DNA of 64,000 nucleotides from Lacrimispora sp. BS-2 (GTDB taxonomy: Bacteria > Bacillota > Clostridia > Lachnospirales > Lachnospiraceae). Below the pieces are notes generated by a model that had not been told where the DNA came from, made no database searches, and saw only the letters and a program-made list of their open reading frames with translations. Position 1 is the stretch's first letter. Each line of letters opens with the position of its first letter. The stretch lies in assembly GCF_040207125.1 (NCBI RefSeq), contig NZ_CP157940.1:4402001-4466000 (forward strand). Reading direction: 5' to 3'. This document shows, in pieces, positions 17,660 to 26,096 of the stretch. The translations under genes and the position numbers were made by a program.

Positions 17660-18397
17660 ATGCAGGCAATCATTATGGCAGCAGGAAAAGGCAGCAGATT
17701 AGGCAGCCTAACAGAAAATATGCCTAAATCATTTTTGAAAATTAAAGGAATCAAGATGATTGAATATAATATTTCCATGCTTCACGCGTTTGGAATTAAA
17801 GATATCATTATTGTAACAGGCTATCAAAGTGAAATGTTTGAAGAATTGGCGGAGAAGATAGACGGAATCCGTTGTGTTTTCAATCCGTTTTATGAGATGG
17901 TAAACGTATTGGGTTCCTTTTATATGGCGAAAGATTTCCTCCATGATGATTTTGTCTATTTACATGCAGATACCTTATGTGCCCCTGAAATATTTGAGGC
18001 TATGCTTCGAGAAGAGGGCGATATGATCTTACCCGTAGATTATGGTCCATGTGATGAAGAGGCTATGAAGGTAAAGGTAAAAGACGGAAAAGTCATAGAA
18101 ATAAATAAGACAATGGAATGTGAAACTTCGGAAGGTGAATTTATAGGAATAGCAAAAATTAGTAAAAACGTAATTAGGGAACTGAGCAAGGCATCCGATA
18201 AGCTGATGAAAGAGAAGGCATTTACGTCTTATTTTGAAGGGGCGCTCCAAAGAGTCATTGATGAACAGGACTTACATGTGAAGCCTATACCAACACAAGG
18301 ACATTTTTGGAGTGAGGTAGACTTTGTCCAGGATTATGAAAGGGCAAGCGCTGGAATACCAGACTCGCTCATTCAGATGGTGACGAATGAGCTTTAG
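17660..18397 (+). CDS. LicC-like sugar/choline-phosphate nucleotidyltransferase
   Basis: This 245-residue GT-A-like nucleotidyltransferase has AAGKGSRLG, then MPKSFLKIKG, then IVTGYQ, FNPFYEMVNVLGSFYMA, YLHADTL and FWSEVDFVQDYE. The size and NVLGSFYMA...HADT pattern resemble LicC-type phosphocholine and aminoethylphosphonate cytidylyltransferases more than RfbA-type enzymes. It probably activates a small phosphorylated compound as a CDP ester. The next gene is a TagF-like transferase, a pairing also found in the flagellin modification locus of Clostridium difficile (type A). This would be the third cytidylyltransferase-type domain in the cluster. Confidence 0.8.
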   Translation: MQAIIMAAGKGSRLGSLTENMPKSFLKIKGIKMIEYNISMLHAFGIKDIIIVTGYQSEMFEELAEKIDGIRCVFNPFYEMVNVLGSFYMAKDFLHDDFVYLHADTLCAPEIFEAMLREEGDMILPVDYGPCDEEAMKVKVKDGKVIEINKTMECETSEGEFIGIAKISKNVIRELSKASDKLMKEKAFTSYFEGALQRVIDEQDLHVKPIPTQGHFWSEVDFVQDYERASAGIPDSLIQMVTNEL

Positions 18398-18490
18398 GCT
18401 GTTTTTTGCAGTGTAAAGGAAAATATGAACAGCAAGGTTCTGGTGAAGGGCATTAACAAAGAAGCTTGATTTAGGTGAGTGAGGTAAGTG

Positions 18491-19690
18491 ATGAAGATAT
18501 TAAGCAACGAAGAAAGATATATAAGAAAGCGGAAATGGGAAGGATATCGGACAAATCTTTTCTATCGCTTGCTTCAGGTGTTTCCTGTTAAGAAGAAAAA
18601 AATTGTATTTACAACCTTTGAAGGGGATGGGGGATACTGCTGTAATCCTCGTTATATAGCGGAAGAGCTGCTGAAAAGGAATAAAGAATTTGAAATTATC
18701 TGGCTGGTTAATAACATGGAAAAGCAATTTCCAAATGGAATTAAAAAGGTGAAAAATACGTTTCTCAATAGAGCCTATCATCTGACAACGGCTAAAGTCT
18801 GGGTAGATAATAGCAGAAAGGCAGTTGGTACGGCGAAGCGGAAAAGCCAGCTTTATATACAGACTTGGCATGCGGCCTTAGAATTCAAACCTGTAGGGAA
18901 ATTCAGAGGTAAGCTCTTTCCTCGTATCGCTTATCTTGTGAGTAAATATGATTCAAAGCTTGCGGATTATGTGATATCTAACTCGGAGTGGTATACAAAA
19001 GTAATTCCTGAAATGCTGCTTTATGACGGTGATATTGTGAAAACAGGTTCACCGCGTTGTGATATCTTCATGAAAGGAAGAGAAGATGCCTATAAATATA
19101 TGCGAGAGAGATATCATATACAGCAGGAGGTGAAGATAGCTTTGTTCGCCCCTACATTCCGGGGAGGGAGCCAGAAAGGAAACCGGCAGGTATTCGTAGA
19201 GGAACCAACTCTTGACTTTGCTCGAATGGCAAATGCACTGGAGCAGAAATTTGGTGGCACGTGGATTGTATTTTTGCGCCTGCATCCCCAACTGGCAGCA
19301 CAGCTTAGTCAGTTTCCTTTGAAAAATAGTATCCAGAATATGATTGATGTGAGTCAGGCTGATGATATGAATGAGCTAGCTGCAGCTTCGGATGTGCTGA
19401 TAACTGATTACTCCAGTTCAGCCTTTGATGTCATCAATATGCAAATGCCTGTTTTTATTTATGCAGATGATCTGGAGGAATATACAGAGGAACGTGGAAG
19501 GTTGATGTGGGATATGAACTCTTTGCCCTTTTCGGTAGCCAGGGATAATGATGAACTGGTGAAGAATATAGCAGAGTTTGATGCTGAGGAGTATAAAAGG
19601 AAGGTTGATGAGTTTTCACAGGAGCATGGGGTGATAGAGGATGGGCATGCTAGTGAAAGGGTTGTGGAGTTGATAGAAAATTTTAGATAA
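18491..19690 (+). CDS. CDP-glycerol glycerophosphotransferase-like polyol-phosphate transferase
   Basis: The preferred ATG gives 399 residues (a GTG one codon upstream is possible). TagF/TagB-type GT-B motifs are present: FTTFEGDGGYCCNPRYIAEEL, WHAALEFKPVG, GSPRCDIF, APTFRGGSQKG, RLHPQL, and TDYSSSAFDVINMQMPVFIYADD. It is the single transferase unit without a long N-terminal extension. It would transfer a phospho-polyol or similar group from a CDP donor, most likely made by the preceding genes, to the flagellin glycan. From the end of this gene onward the DNA becomes visibly A+T-richer. Confidence 0.88.
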   Translation: MKILSNEERYIRKRKWEGYRTNLFYRLLQVFPVKKKKIVFTTFEGDGGYCCNPRYIAEELLKRNKEFEIIWLVNNMEKQFPNGIKKVKNTFLNRAYHLTTAKVWVDNSRKAVGTAKRKSQLYIQTWHAALEFKPVGKFRGKLFPRIAYLVSKYDSKLADYVISNSEWYTKVIPEMLLYDGDIVKTGSPRCDIFMKGREDAYKYMRERYHIQQEVKIALFAPTFRGGSQKGNRQVFVEEPTLDFARMANALEQKFGGTWIVFLRLHPQLAAQLSQFPLKNSIQNMIDVSQADDMNELAAASDVLITDYSSSAFDVINMQMPVFIYADDLEEYTEERGRLMWDMNSLPFSVARDNDELVKNIAEFDAEEYKRKVDEFSQEHGVIEDGHASERVVELIENFR

Positions 19691-19762
19691 TATATTTATT
19701 TCTAATATACATCACTGAGTACAGAGAAAGACTGTTGCATGAGATTTGCGAGGAGCTTAATA

Positions 19763-21094
19763 ATGATAGCGAAAGAGAAAAAAATGGAAGTTATTTTATG
19801 GGGACTGGGGACTAATGGAAAAAACTTGATAGATGTTTTGGATAAGGGAACGGTTGTAGCTATCATTGATACAAAAGCAGAAGTACTAAATTTAAAGTTC
19901 TATCAGGAAATTCCAATCATTGATTTTAATACTTATTTAAGCCAATATAGGGAATATTTTATCATAGTGACACCAATGATCTGTGAATCAATAGTAAAAT
20001 CTTTAGAGGATAATTTTATTGAGGATTACTTTTTGCAAAGTAAAAGTTGTATGGCATTATCCGCTTTTTTAGATGTGAAACATGATACGTTTATTAATTC
20101 TCATAAGCTCAATGCAAATAACCATTATTATATATATGGTATCGATTTTTTTGGTCTGTATTTGTATAAGTATTTAATACGAAATGATTTTAAAGTGGAC
20201 TTTCTTTATGCTGATAAAAAACAAAAGTTAATGTTAGAAAGATTAAATAAGAAAAAGATAATTGACAAATTTTCGAGTATAACTAAAGTTGAGGAGAACG
20301 ATTTTATTATTCAGATACAAAAAAGGAGTTTCGTATATAATAGATACTTAAATATATTAGATTATAAATCACTTAATGAAAAATTTTATTCAAAGTGGAA
20401 AACTAATTTAAGAAAATTTAAAGATTCTCAAAGTAGAAAGCGAATTTTTATTATTGCAACGGGTCCGAGTCTTAGAATAAGCGATTTGGATATGCTGCAA
20501 AAAAATAATGAATTAACAATGAGCATGAATCAAATATACCATGCATTTGAAAAAACAAACTGGCGACCGAATTACTATGTTATATCAGATGGGTTTGCAA
20601 TGCGTGATTATGAAAATTTAAAAGAGAAGGGAAGATGGTTTAAAAACACGGAAAAATTTTTTAGTGATAATTATTTGAAATTTTGGAATAATCAGCTTGA
20701 TGATAGTTACCATTGTTTTCGACAAATGCAAAGTTCACCAGAAATAGGATTTAGTTCAGACATCTCAGATGTCGTTTACAGTGGGTTAACAGTAGTGTAC
20801 TCATGTTTACAATTAGCTACTTATATGGGATTTAAGGAAATCTTTTTATTGGGATGTGATTTTTCTTTTTCTCCGCAATTTGATTCGGATAAAGATCATT
20901 TTTATGGTTCGCATGAAAGTGTCTTAACAGGAGGATATACATTTAACTATGAGTTTGTTCAAAGGGCATATGAAAAGGCAAAAGAATATTCAGAATTGCA
21001 TGGGATAAGTATTTACAATGCAACTCGTGGGGGAAAGCTTGAAGTGTTTAAGCGAGTAACGTTTGATGACTTGTTTTTAGACCGTAAGGAATAG
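19763..21094 (+). CDS. Maf/DUF115-type motility accessory factor with two N-terminal Rossmann-like modules
   Basis: The ATG at 19763 (after GAGGAGC) gives 443 residues; an upstream ATG at 19739 lacks a ribosome binding site. The C-terminal half holds the Maf / 6-hydroxymethylpterin-pyrophosphokinase-like domain: IIATGPSLRISDLDML from about residue 227, GFKEIFLLGCDFSF, and the ending ISIYNATRGGKLEVFKRV. Maf proteins are linked to putting nonulosonic acids on flagellin, which fits the adjacent nonulosonate genes. The N-terminal half holds two weakly similar modules (ILWGLGTNGKNL...IDTK and YIYGIDFFGLYLYKY...YADK). The gene is markedly A+T-rich. Confidence 0.8.
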   Translation: MIAKEKKMEVILWGLGTNGKNLIDVLDKGTVVAIIDTKAEVLNLKFYQEIPIIDFNTYLSQYREYFIIVTPMICESIVKSLEDNFIEDYFLQSKSCMALSAFLDVKHDTFINSHKLNANNHYYIYGIDFFGLYLYKYLIRNDFKVDFLYADKKQKLMLERLNKKKIIDKFSSITKVEENDFIIQIQKRSFVYNRYLNILDYKSLNEKFYSKWKTNLRKFKDSQSRKRIFIIATGPSLRISDLDMLQKNNELTMSMNQIYHAFEKTNWRPNYYVISDGFAMRDYENLKEKGRWFKNTEKFFSDNYLKFWNNQLDDSYHCFRQMQSSPEIGFSSDISDVVYSGLTVVYSCLQLATYMGFKEIFLLGCDFSFSPQFDSDKDHFYGSHESVLTGGYTFNYEFVQRAYEKAKEYSELHGISIYNATRGGKLEVFKRVTFDDLFLDRKE

Positions 21095-21098
21095 GGAC

Positions 21099-21258
21099 GT
21101 GAAGATATTAGAAGTAATTCTAGAAAAAGATAATTCACAGGGATATCAAATAAAAATATACAGTTATTAACTGGAAAGCCGATGATTTGTTATTTATTAA
21201 TAATACATTAGACTCTGTGTGTATAACAGATATTATTGTTACTAAAAGGTTTCTATAA
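21099..21258 (+). pseudogene. Possible frameshifted gene remnant
   Basis: Between the Maf-like gene and the nonulosonate synthase gene, a frame from GTG 21099 reads VKILEVILEKDNSQGYQIKI before a stop. A second frame then reads NWKADDLLFINNTLDSVCIT and onward to a stop at 21256-21258. Both stretches look protein-like, and one frameshift would roughly join them. I do not recognise the family; chance in A+T-rich DNA is quite possible. Confidence 0.2.
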
Positions 21259-21271
21259 TAAGGAGATTAAA

Positions 21272-22159
21272 ATGTTACAGGAAATTAAGGGGTTTAAAAA
21301 GCCATATGTAATAGCTGAGGCAGGTTGTAACCATATGGGGCAGATGGAAATTGCCCACGAGCTAATTAACATGGCTGCTATTTTCTGCAAGGCAGATGCA
21401 ATCAAATTTCAAAAGCGATGCTCCAAAGACTTATTGACAGAAGAACAGTATAATGCACCACATCCTCATCCAGAAAACGCTTTTGGTGATACTTATGGAG
21501 CGCATAGAGAGTTTTTGGAATTTACGGTAGATCAACATGCACAGTTAAAGGAATGGTGCGAACAGGTGGGGATTACATATTCAACATCAGTGTGGGACTT
21601 GACTAGTGCAAAAGAGATAACGGGATTAAAACCTGAATTTATAAAAATCCCTTCGGCATGCAATACTCATTATGAGATGCTTCAATGGCTATGCGACAAT
21701 TATATAGGAGAAATACAGTTGTCTTTTGGAATGACAACTCATAAGGAAGAGGAAAGAATTATTCAGTTGTTTGAAAAAAATAATCGTGCCAAGGATTTGG
21801 TTCTATTTAACTGCACATCAGGATACCCGGTTCCATTTAAGGATGTATGTTTGCTTGAAATTTCCCGTATGAGAGAAAGATATGAGCAGCGCGTGAAAAA
21901 GATAGGGTTTTCAGGCCATCATTTGGGTATTGCTATTGACGTAGCTGCCTACACCCTTGGAGCCAGTGTATTTGAACGGCACTATACTTTGGAGCGGACA
22001 TGGAAGGGGACTGATCATGCAGCGTCCCTTGAACCCGATGGTATTAGAAGACTTGTGAGAAATCTAAGAGCTACCTGTGATGCGCTGACATACAAGAATG
22101 AGGAAATTTTGCCTATCGAGCAGGTTCAGAGAGAGAAACTAAAGTATAGGAAAGACTGA
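21272..22159 (+). CDS. Nonulosonic acid (sialic acid/KDN-type) synthase lacking the SAF domain
   Basis: Using the ATG after AAGGAG gives 295 residues. NeuB-family motifs: VIAEAGCNHMGQMEIAHELI, ADAIKFQKR, IKIPSACNTHY, LSFGMTT, GFSGHHLGIAIDVAAYTLGA, ERHYTLERTWKGTDHAASLE. These enzymes condense phosphoenolpyruvate with a hexose derivative to a nine-carbon 2-keto acid. The usual C-terminal antifreeze-like SAF domain of 335-350-residue NeuB is absent; the gene ends cleanly and looks intact, as in a short clade of the family. With the following cytidylyltransferase-phosphatase fusion it would give a CMP-nonulosonate. Confidence 0.88.
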   Translation: MLQEIKGFKKPYVIAEAGCNHMGQMEIAHELINMAAIFCKADAIKFQKRCSKDLLTEEQYNAPHPHPENAFGDTYGAHREFLEFTVDQHAQLKEWCEQVGITYSTSVWDLTSAKEITGLKPEFIKIPSACNTHYEMLQWLCDNYIGEIQLSFGMTTHKEEERIIQLFEKNNRAKDLVLFNCTSGYPVPFKDVCLLEISRMRERYEQRVKKIGFSGHHLGIAIDVAAYTLGASVFERHYTLERTWKGTDHAASLEPDGIRRLVRNLRATCDALTYKNEEILPIEQVQREKLKYRKD

Positions 22160-22273
22160 CTTTAGGAATAACCAGTATTTTTCAAAAGTATACACTAAAT
22201 GCGGATGCAACTATTTTGGATATTATAAAAGGAATAGTAAGAATTTTAATAAATGAGGGATGGAGAATTATAA

Positions 22274-23446
22274 ATGAATGCAGCATATATTCCTGTGAGA
22301 GGTGGCAGCAAATCTATTCCGTTGAAAAATGTAAAGATAATTGCGGGAAAGCCTCTGGTATATTGGACAGTGGTGGCTTCATGTGGATGTGAGTATATAG
22401 ATAAGGTCTATGTAGCAACTGATAGTAATGCTATTGGGGCAGTGGTTGAGAGTTTTTCAGATGAAGGATTTATTGGTTGTGAAAAGATAGAAGTAATAGA
22501 CCGGTCAAAGGAGACGGCTAGCGATACTGCTTCTACGGAGTTGGCTATGCTGGAGTTTGCAGATAACTATACATTTGATAATATCGTGTTGGTTCAAGCT
22601 ACATCACCATTGCTGACAAGTGCAGATCTCAATCGAGGGTTTGATACATTTTATGAAAAAGATGTTGATAGTGTAATTTCAGTTGTTAGGCAAAAAAGAT
22701 TTCATTGGTCTATAGATAATGATGGTTTTGCATACCCCACAAATTATGATGTATATAGTCGCCCACGTAGGCAGGATTTTGATGGTTATCTTATGGAGAA
22801 TGGAGCTTTTTATATTACCTCTAAAGCTAATCTTCTTAAAAGTAGAAATCGTGTCTCTGGCCTTATCAAAGCCGTGGAAATGAATGTAGATTCTGCCTTC
22901 GAGATAGATGAAGAAAGTGATTGGGTTATTGTGGAATCACTTATGGAAAAGAGCGGCATAGTAGCAAAAGGCAAGCTACAACATCTCAAGATGTTTCTTA
23001 CTGACTGCGATGGTTGTCTTACAGACGGAGGTATGTATTATTCTGAAAATGGCGATGAACTAAAAAAATTTAATACAAGAGATGGATATGGATTAAGTTT
23101 GCTTAAAAAGCATGGCATAATTCGAGGCATTGTTACAAGTGAAAATGTGTCATTAAATCAAAGACGTGCAGAGAAATTACAGCTGGAAGTTTATGAGGCT
23201 GGATGCTTAAACAAGCTTGAGATAATCCAAAAACTTTGTGATCAATATAATATATCCATGAATGAAGTGGCCTATGTAGGAGATGATCTTAATGATCTAG
23301 AAGTAATAAAGGCTGTAGGATTAGGATGTTGTCCAGCAGATGCTCATGATGAGATAAGAAAAGCAGCAAATTATATTTCTCCTATAAAGGGTGGGTATGG
23401 TGCCATTAGGGATATAATAGAATATATTTTGCGAACAGGCTGGTGA
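22274..23446 (+). CDS. CMP-nonulosonate synthetase fused to KdsC/YrbI-type HAD phosphatase
   Basis: This is a 390-residue bifunctional chain. Residues 1 to about 230 are an acylneuraminate cytidylyltransferase (IPVRGGSKSIPLKNVKIIAG, VLVQATSPLL). Residues about 238-390 are a YrbI/KdsC-like HAD phosphatase (FLTDCDGCLTDGGMYYSENG, IVTSENV, YVGDDLNDLEVI). Such fusions dephosphorylate a nonulosonate 9-phosphate and then make its CMP derivative, as described for the CMP-KDN route of Bacteroides. The phosphatase implies a phosphorylated product from the synthase before it. The start follows GGGATGGAG. Confidence 0.9.
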   Translation: MNAAYIPVRGGSKSIPLKNVKIIAGKPLVYWTVVASCGCEYIDKVYVATDSNAIGAVVESFSDEGFIGCEKIEVIDRSKETASDTASTELAMLEFADNYTFDNIVLVQATSPLLTSADLNRGFDTFYEKDVDSVISVVRQKRFHWSIDNDGFAYPTNYDVYSRPRRQDFDGYLMENGAFYITSKANLLKSRNRVSGLIKAVEMNVDSAFEIDEESDWVIVESLMEKSGIVAKGKLQHLKMFLTDCDGCLTDGGMYYSENGDELKKFNTRDGYGLSLLKKHGIIRGIVTSENVSLNQRRAEKLQLEVYEAGCLNKLEIIQKLCDQYNISMNEVAYVGDDLNDLEVIKAVGLGCCPADAHDEIRKAANYISPIKGGYGAIRDIIEYILRTGW

Positions 23447-23447
23447 T

Positions 23448-24851
23448 ATGATGAAAATACTTGTCTTTGGTGCAGGAGTTTTTTTTGTAAACCGAAAAGA
23501 TATATTATCAAAAGAAGAAATCATTGCATTTATTGATAATGATGTAAATAAATGGAATAAAAGAATTGATAATATTCCTATTGTCCCCCCAAGTCATATA
23601 AAAGAATTTTCTTATGACAAGATAATTGTTTTGAGCAGACAGGTAGAAGCGATAAAAATGCAATTGATCAAAGAATTTGCAATTGATGAAGCATTAATAT
23701 TAGATTTTGATAGATATTGTGAATACCGTGTAAAAAATCAGGTGTTATGCGAGCTAAAAGTGTACTATCAAAAAAAACAAAATCTTTTTAGCAAGAATAA
23801 AAAAAGAGTTCTTATCATTGCCAATGTATTAAACTATGGCGGAGCTTCGCTAGCTGCTTTTTATGCTATCTTAGCCTTAAGGGAAAAGGGGATTGATGCT
23901 GTAATCGTTGCCAGGAAAGCGGATAAGCGTTTAATTTATGAAATGACAAATAAGGGTGTTCCTGTATTTATCCAAGAATTGATAGGTTATTGTGTATGGG
24001 AACAAATAAGCTGGATAGAGCAGTTTAATTATATTATAGTAAATACTCTTCAGCTTGGGAGAATAATAAAGGAATTGATTTATAGGAAACCTGTTCTGTG
24101 GTGGATCCATGAATCAAGAATTGAATATGAATATTTAGATAAGGGTATTATAGAAAGTTTAGATAGTATGAATATAGAAACATATGTTGTAAGTGATGTT
24201 GCGTTTCGTACATTTCGTCAATATTTTCATAAGATAAACGCAAATATCCTTCATTATGGTATACCTGATAATAGCTATGCCAGTATTCGGTTTGCCACAG
24301 GAGTCAAAACAGTATTCGCCGTGATTGGAGCTATTGCTTTTATTAAAGCACAAGACATTTTTTTGCAGGCAATTATGCAGCTTACGCAAGAAGAACGTAA
24401 TAAATCAGAATTTTGGTTGATTGGTGCATGCCCGCCAGAAAACCAATATGGAACTTCTGTTTTGAAACAGGCGGGAACAATTCCCGAAGTTAAATGGTTA
24501 GGAGAATTGAATCGTGAGGAGATTGAAAAAGTATATAAAAGTATTGATGTTGTAGTTGTACCATCCCGCCAGGAAACTATGTCAATAGTTATGACAGAAG
24601 CTTTTATGTATGGAAAAGTCGGAATTGCATCTAATGCAATAGGGATGGCAAAATATATAGAAGACGAAGAAAATGGGCTTATATTTGAAAATGAAAATGC
24701 AAATGATTTGCTAAAAAAAATGTCTTGGGTGTTAAATAATAAAAGCAAATTAAATTCCATAAGTAAGAAAGCAAGGCTAATATATGAAAAACATTTTACT
24801 TTGGAAGTATTTGGAGACAGATTGAAAACAATCATAGATGATTTAAAGTAG
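23448..24851 (+). CDS. Family 4 glycosyltransferase with N-terminal Rossmann-like module
   Basis: The 467 residues start with a module (ILVFGAGVFFV, AFIDNDVNKW) at 1-95. A GT-B glycosyltransferase family 4 domain follows from about 115 (IIANVLNYGGASLAAFYAI, WWIHESR, VVVVPSRQETMSIVMTEAF, GLIFENENANDLL). It probably adds a sugar to the flagellin glycan from a nucleotide donor in the cytoplasm. The module is at the N terminus here, unlike the C-terminal position in most neighbours. Two ATG codons (23448, 23451) are adjacent, one base after the previous gene. Confidence 0.85.
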   Translation: MMKILVFGAGVFFVNRKDILSKEEIIAFIDNDVNKWNKRIDNIPIVPPSHIKEFSYDKIIVLSRQVEAIKMQLIKEFAIDEALILDFDRYCEYRVKNQVLCELKVYYQKKQNLFSKNKKRVLIIANVLNYGGASLAAFYAILALREKGIDAVIVARKADKRLIYEMTNKGVPVFIQELIGYCVWEQISWIEQFNYIIVNTLQLGRIIKELIYRKPVLWWIHESRIEYEYLDKGIIESLDSMNIETYVVSDVAFRTFRQYFHKINANILHYGIPDNSYASIRFATGVKTVFAVIGAIAFIKAQDIFLQAIMQLTQEERNKSEFWLIGACPPENQYGTSVLKQAGTIPEVKWLGELNREEIEKVYKSIDVVVVPSRQETMSIVMTEAFMYGKVGIASNAIGMAKYIEDEENGLIFENENANDLLKKMSWVLNNKSKLNSISKKARLIYEKHFTLEVFGDRLKTIIDDLK

Positions 24852-24869
24852 GTGTTCATAGGAGGTTTC

Positions 24870-26051
24870 ATGGTTAAGGTAAGTGTTATTATACCAGTAT
24901 ATAATTCAGGTAAGTATATTAGAGATTGTTTAGACAGTGTACTTGATCAAACCCTGAAAGATATAGAAATAATTTGTGTTAATGATGGATCTTCTGATGA
25001 TTCCCTTGAAATATTAGAAGAGTATGCTGGTAAAGATAAACGATTAATAGTCATCAATAATGTAGAAAATGCAGGAGTGACAAAATCAAGAAATATTGGC
25101 TTGGAAACTTCTTTGGGTGAATATATCTTTTTTATTGATAGTGATGATTGGATAGGTATTGATTTAATTGAAAATTTGTACAGTCTAGCTTGTGAGTTCA
25201 AGGTAGATGCGGTTTTGGGTGCAATGACCCTTGTCTGGGAAGGAAGAAGTGAAGAGCGACCTAATCGGCTTAAAGAAGGATTGTATGTAGGAGAGGAAAA
25301 AGTAAGTTCTCTTCAAAATATTTATGATATAGATAATAAAGAACAAATGTTAAAATGGAGTATTTGGGGAAATTTGTTTAAGAAGAACAAATATTATAGG
25401 CATCAGATAAAAGTAGATGAAAGGATTAAGATAGGAGAGGATATAGCGGCCCTTATTCCTTTTATCATGGATTCGAAGAGTATTTATCTTACTAATATTA
25501 CTTCCTATTATTACAGACAGCATGGAGCCTCAACAATACATAGTAATAGTTCCAAAGCTATGGATTATTATTACTTGTGGGAATATTTAAAACCGTATTT
25601 AGAAAGTAAACCCATAATAAAGCGCCAGATAAAGCACATTTGCTGTGCAGGAATAGAAATTGATTATGTTAATATTCTTAATTTGAAAAAACAAAATTTT
25701 TATATGTTTCCATATGAATTGATACCGCCCCATTCGAGAGTAGTTATTTTTGGAGCGGGTTTAGTTGGACAAGCTTATTATCGTCAATTAAAAATCAATA
25801 ATTATTGCAAGGTGGAATTGATGGTGGATAATAATTATGAAAAAAATGCTGATGAGAAATATCCTGTCGTTTCTCCGAGTCTTATAATAAATACTACATA
25901 TGATTATATTTTAATTGCAGTATTGAACGAAGAACTTTCAAAAGAAATTTATAATCAATTATTATGTGTTCATGAAGTGCCTAAAGATAATATAATCACA
26001 TATATTCCGAAGATGATAACGGACTTTATAGATTTAAGGTGGCAATGTTGA
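24870..26051 (+). CDS. Family 2 glycosyltransferase with C-terminal Rossmann-like module
   Basis: The ATG after AGGAGG gives 393 residues (an upstream GTG at 24852 overlaps the previous gene). GT-A motifs: VSVIIPVYNSGKYIRDCLDS, VNDGSSDDS, FFIDSDDWI with the DxD-type metal site, KIGEDI. Residues about 287-393 form the module (RVVIFGAGLVGQAYY, MVDNNYEKN). It is one of three GT2 enzymes here with the same fusion. The product probably extends the flagellin glycan; donor and acceptor are unknown. The gene is strongly A+T-rich. Confidence 0.88.
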   Translation: MVKVSVIIPVYNSGKYIRDCLDSVLDQTLKDIEIICVNDGSSDDSLEILEEYAGKDKRLIVINNVENAGVTKSRNIGLETSLGEYIFFIDSDDWIGIDLIENLYSLACEFKVDAVLGAMTLVWEGRSEERPNRLKEGLYVGEEKVSSLQNIYDIDNKEQMLKWSIWGNLFKKNKYYRHQIKVDERIKIGEDIAALIPFIMDSKSIYLTNITSYYYRQHGASTIHSNSSKAMDYYYLWEYLKPYLESKPIIKRQIKHICCAGIEIDYVNILNLKKQNFYMFPYELIPPHSRVVIFGAGLVGQAYYRQLKINNYCKVELMVDNNYEKNADEKYPVVSPSLIINTTYDYILIAVLNEELSKEIYNQLLCVHEVPKDNIITYIPKMITDFIDLRWQC

Positions 26052-26096
26052 TTTTCCTAAGTTTAGTGAACAAAATATAATATAGGGGAATTTCTG

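Noticed and set aside
21272..22159. Truncated (pseudogene) NeuB because the SAF domain is missing
   Set aside because: All catalytic barrel motifs are present, the gene ends with a clean stop, no SAF remnant follows, and short forms of the family are known.
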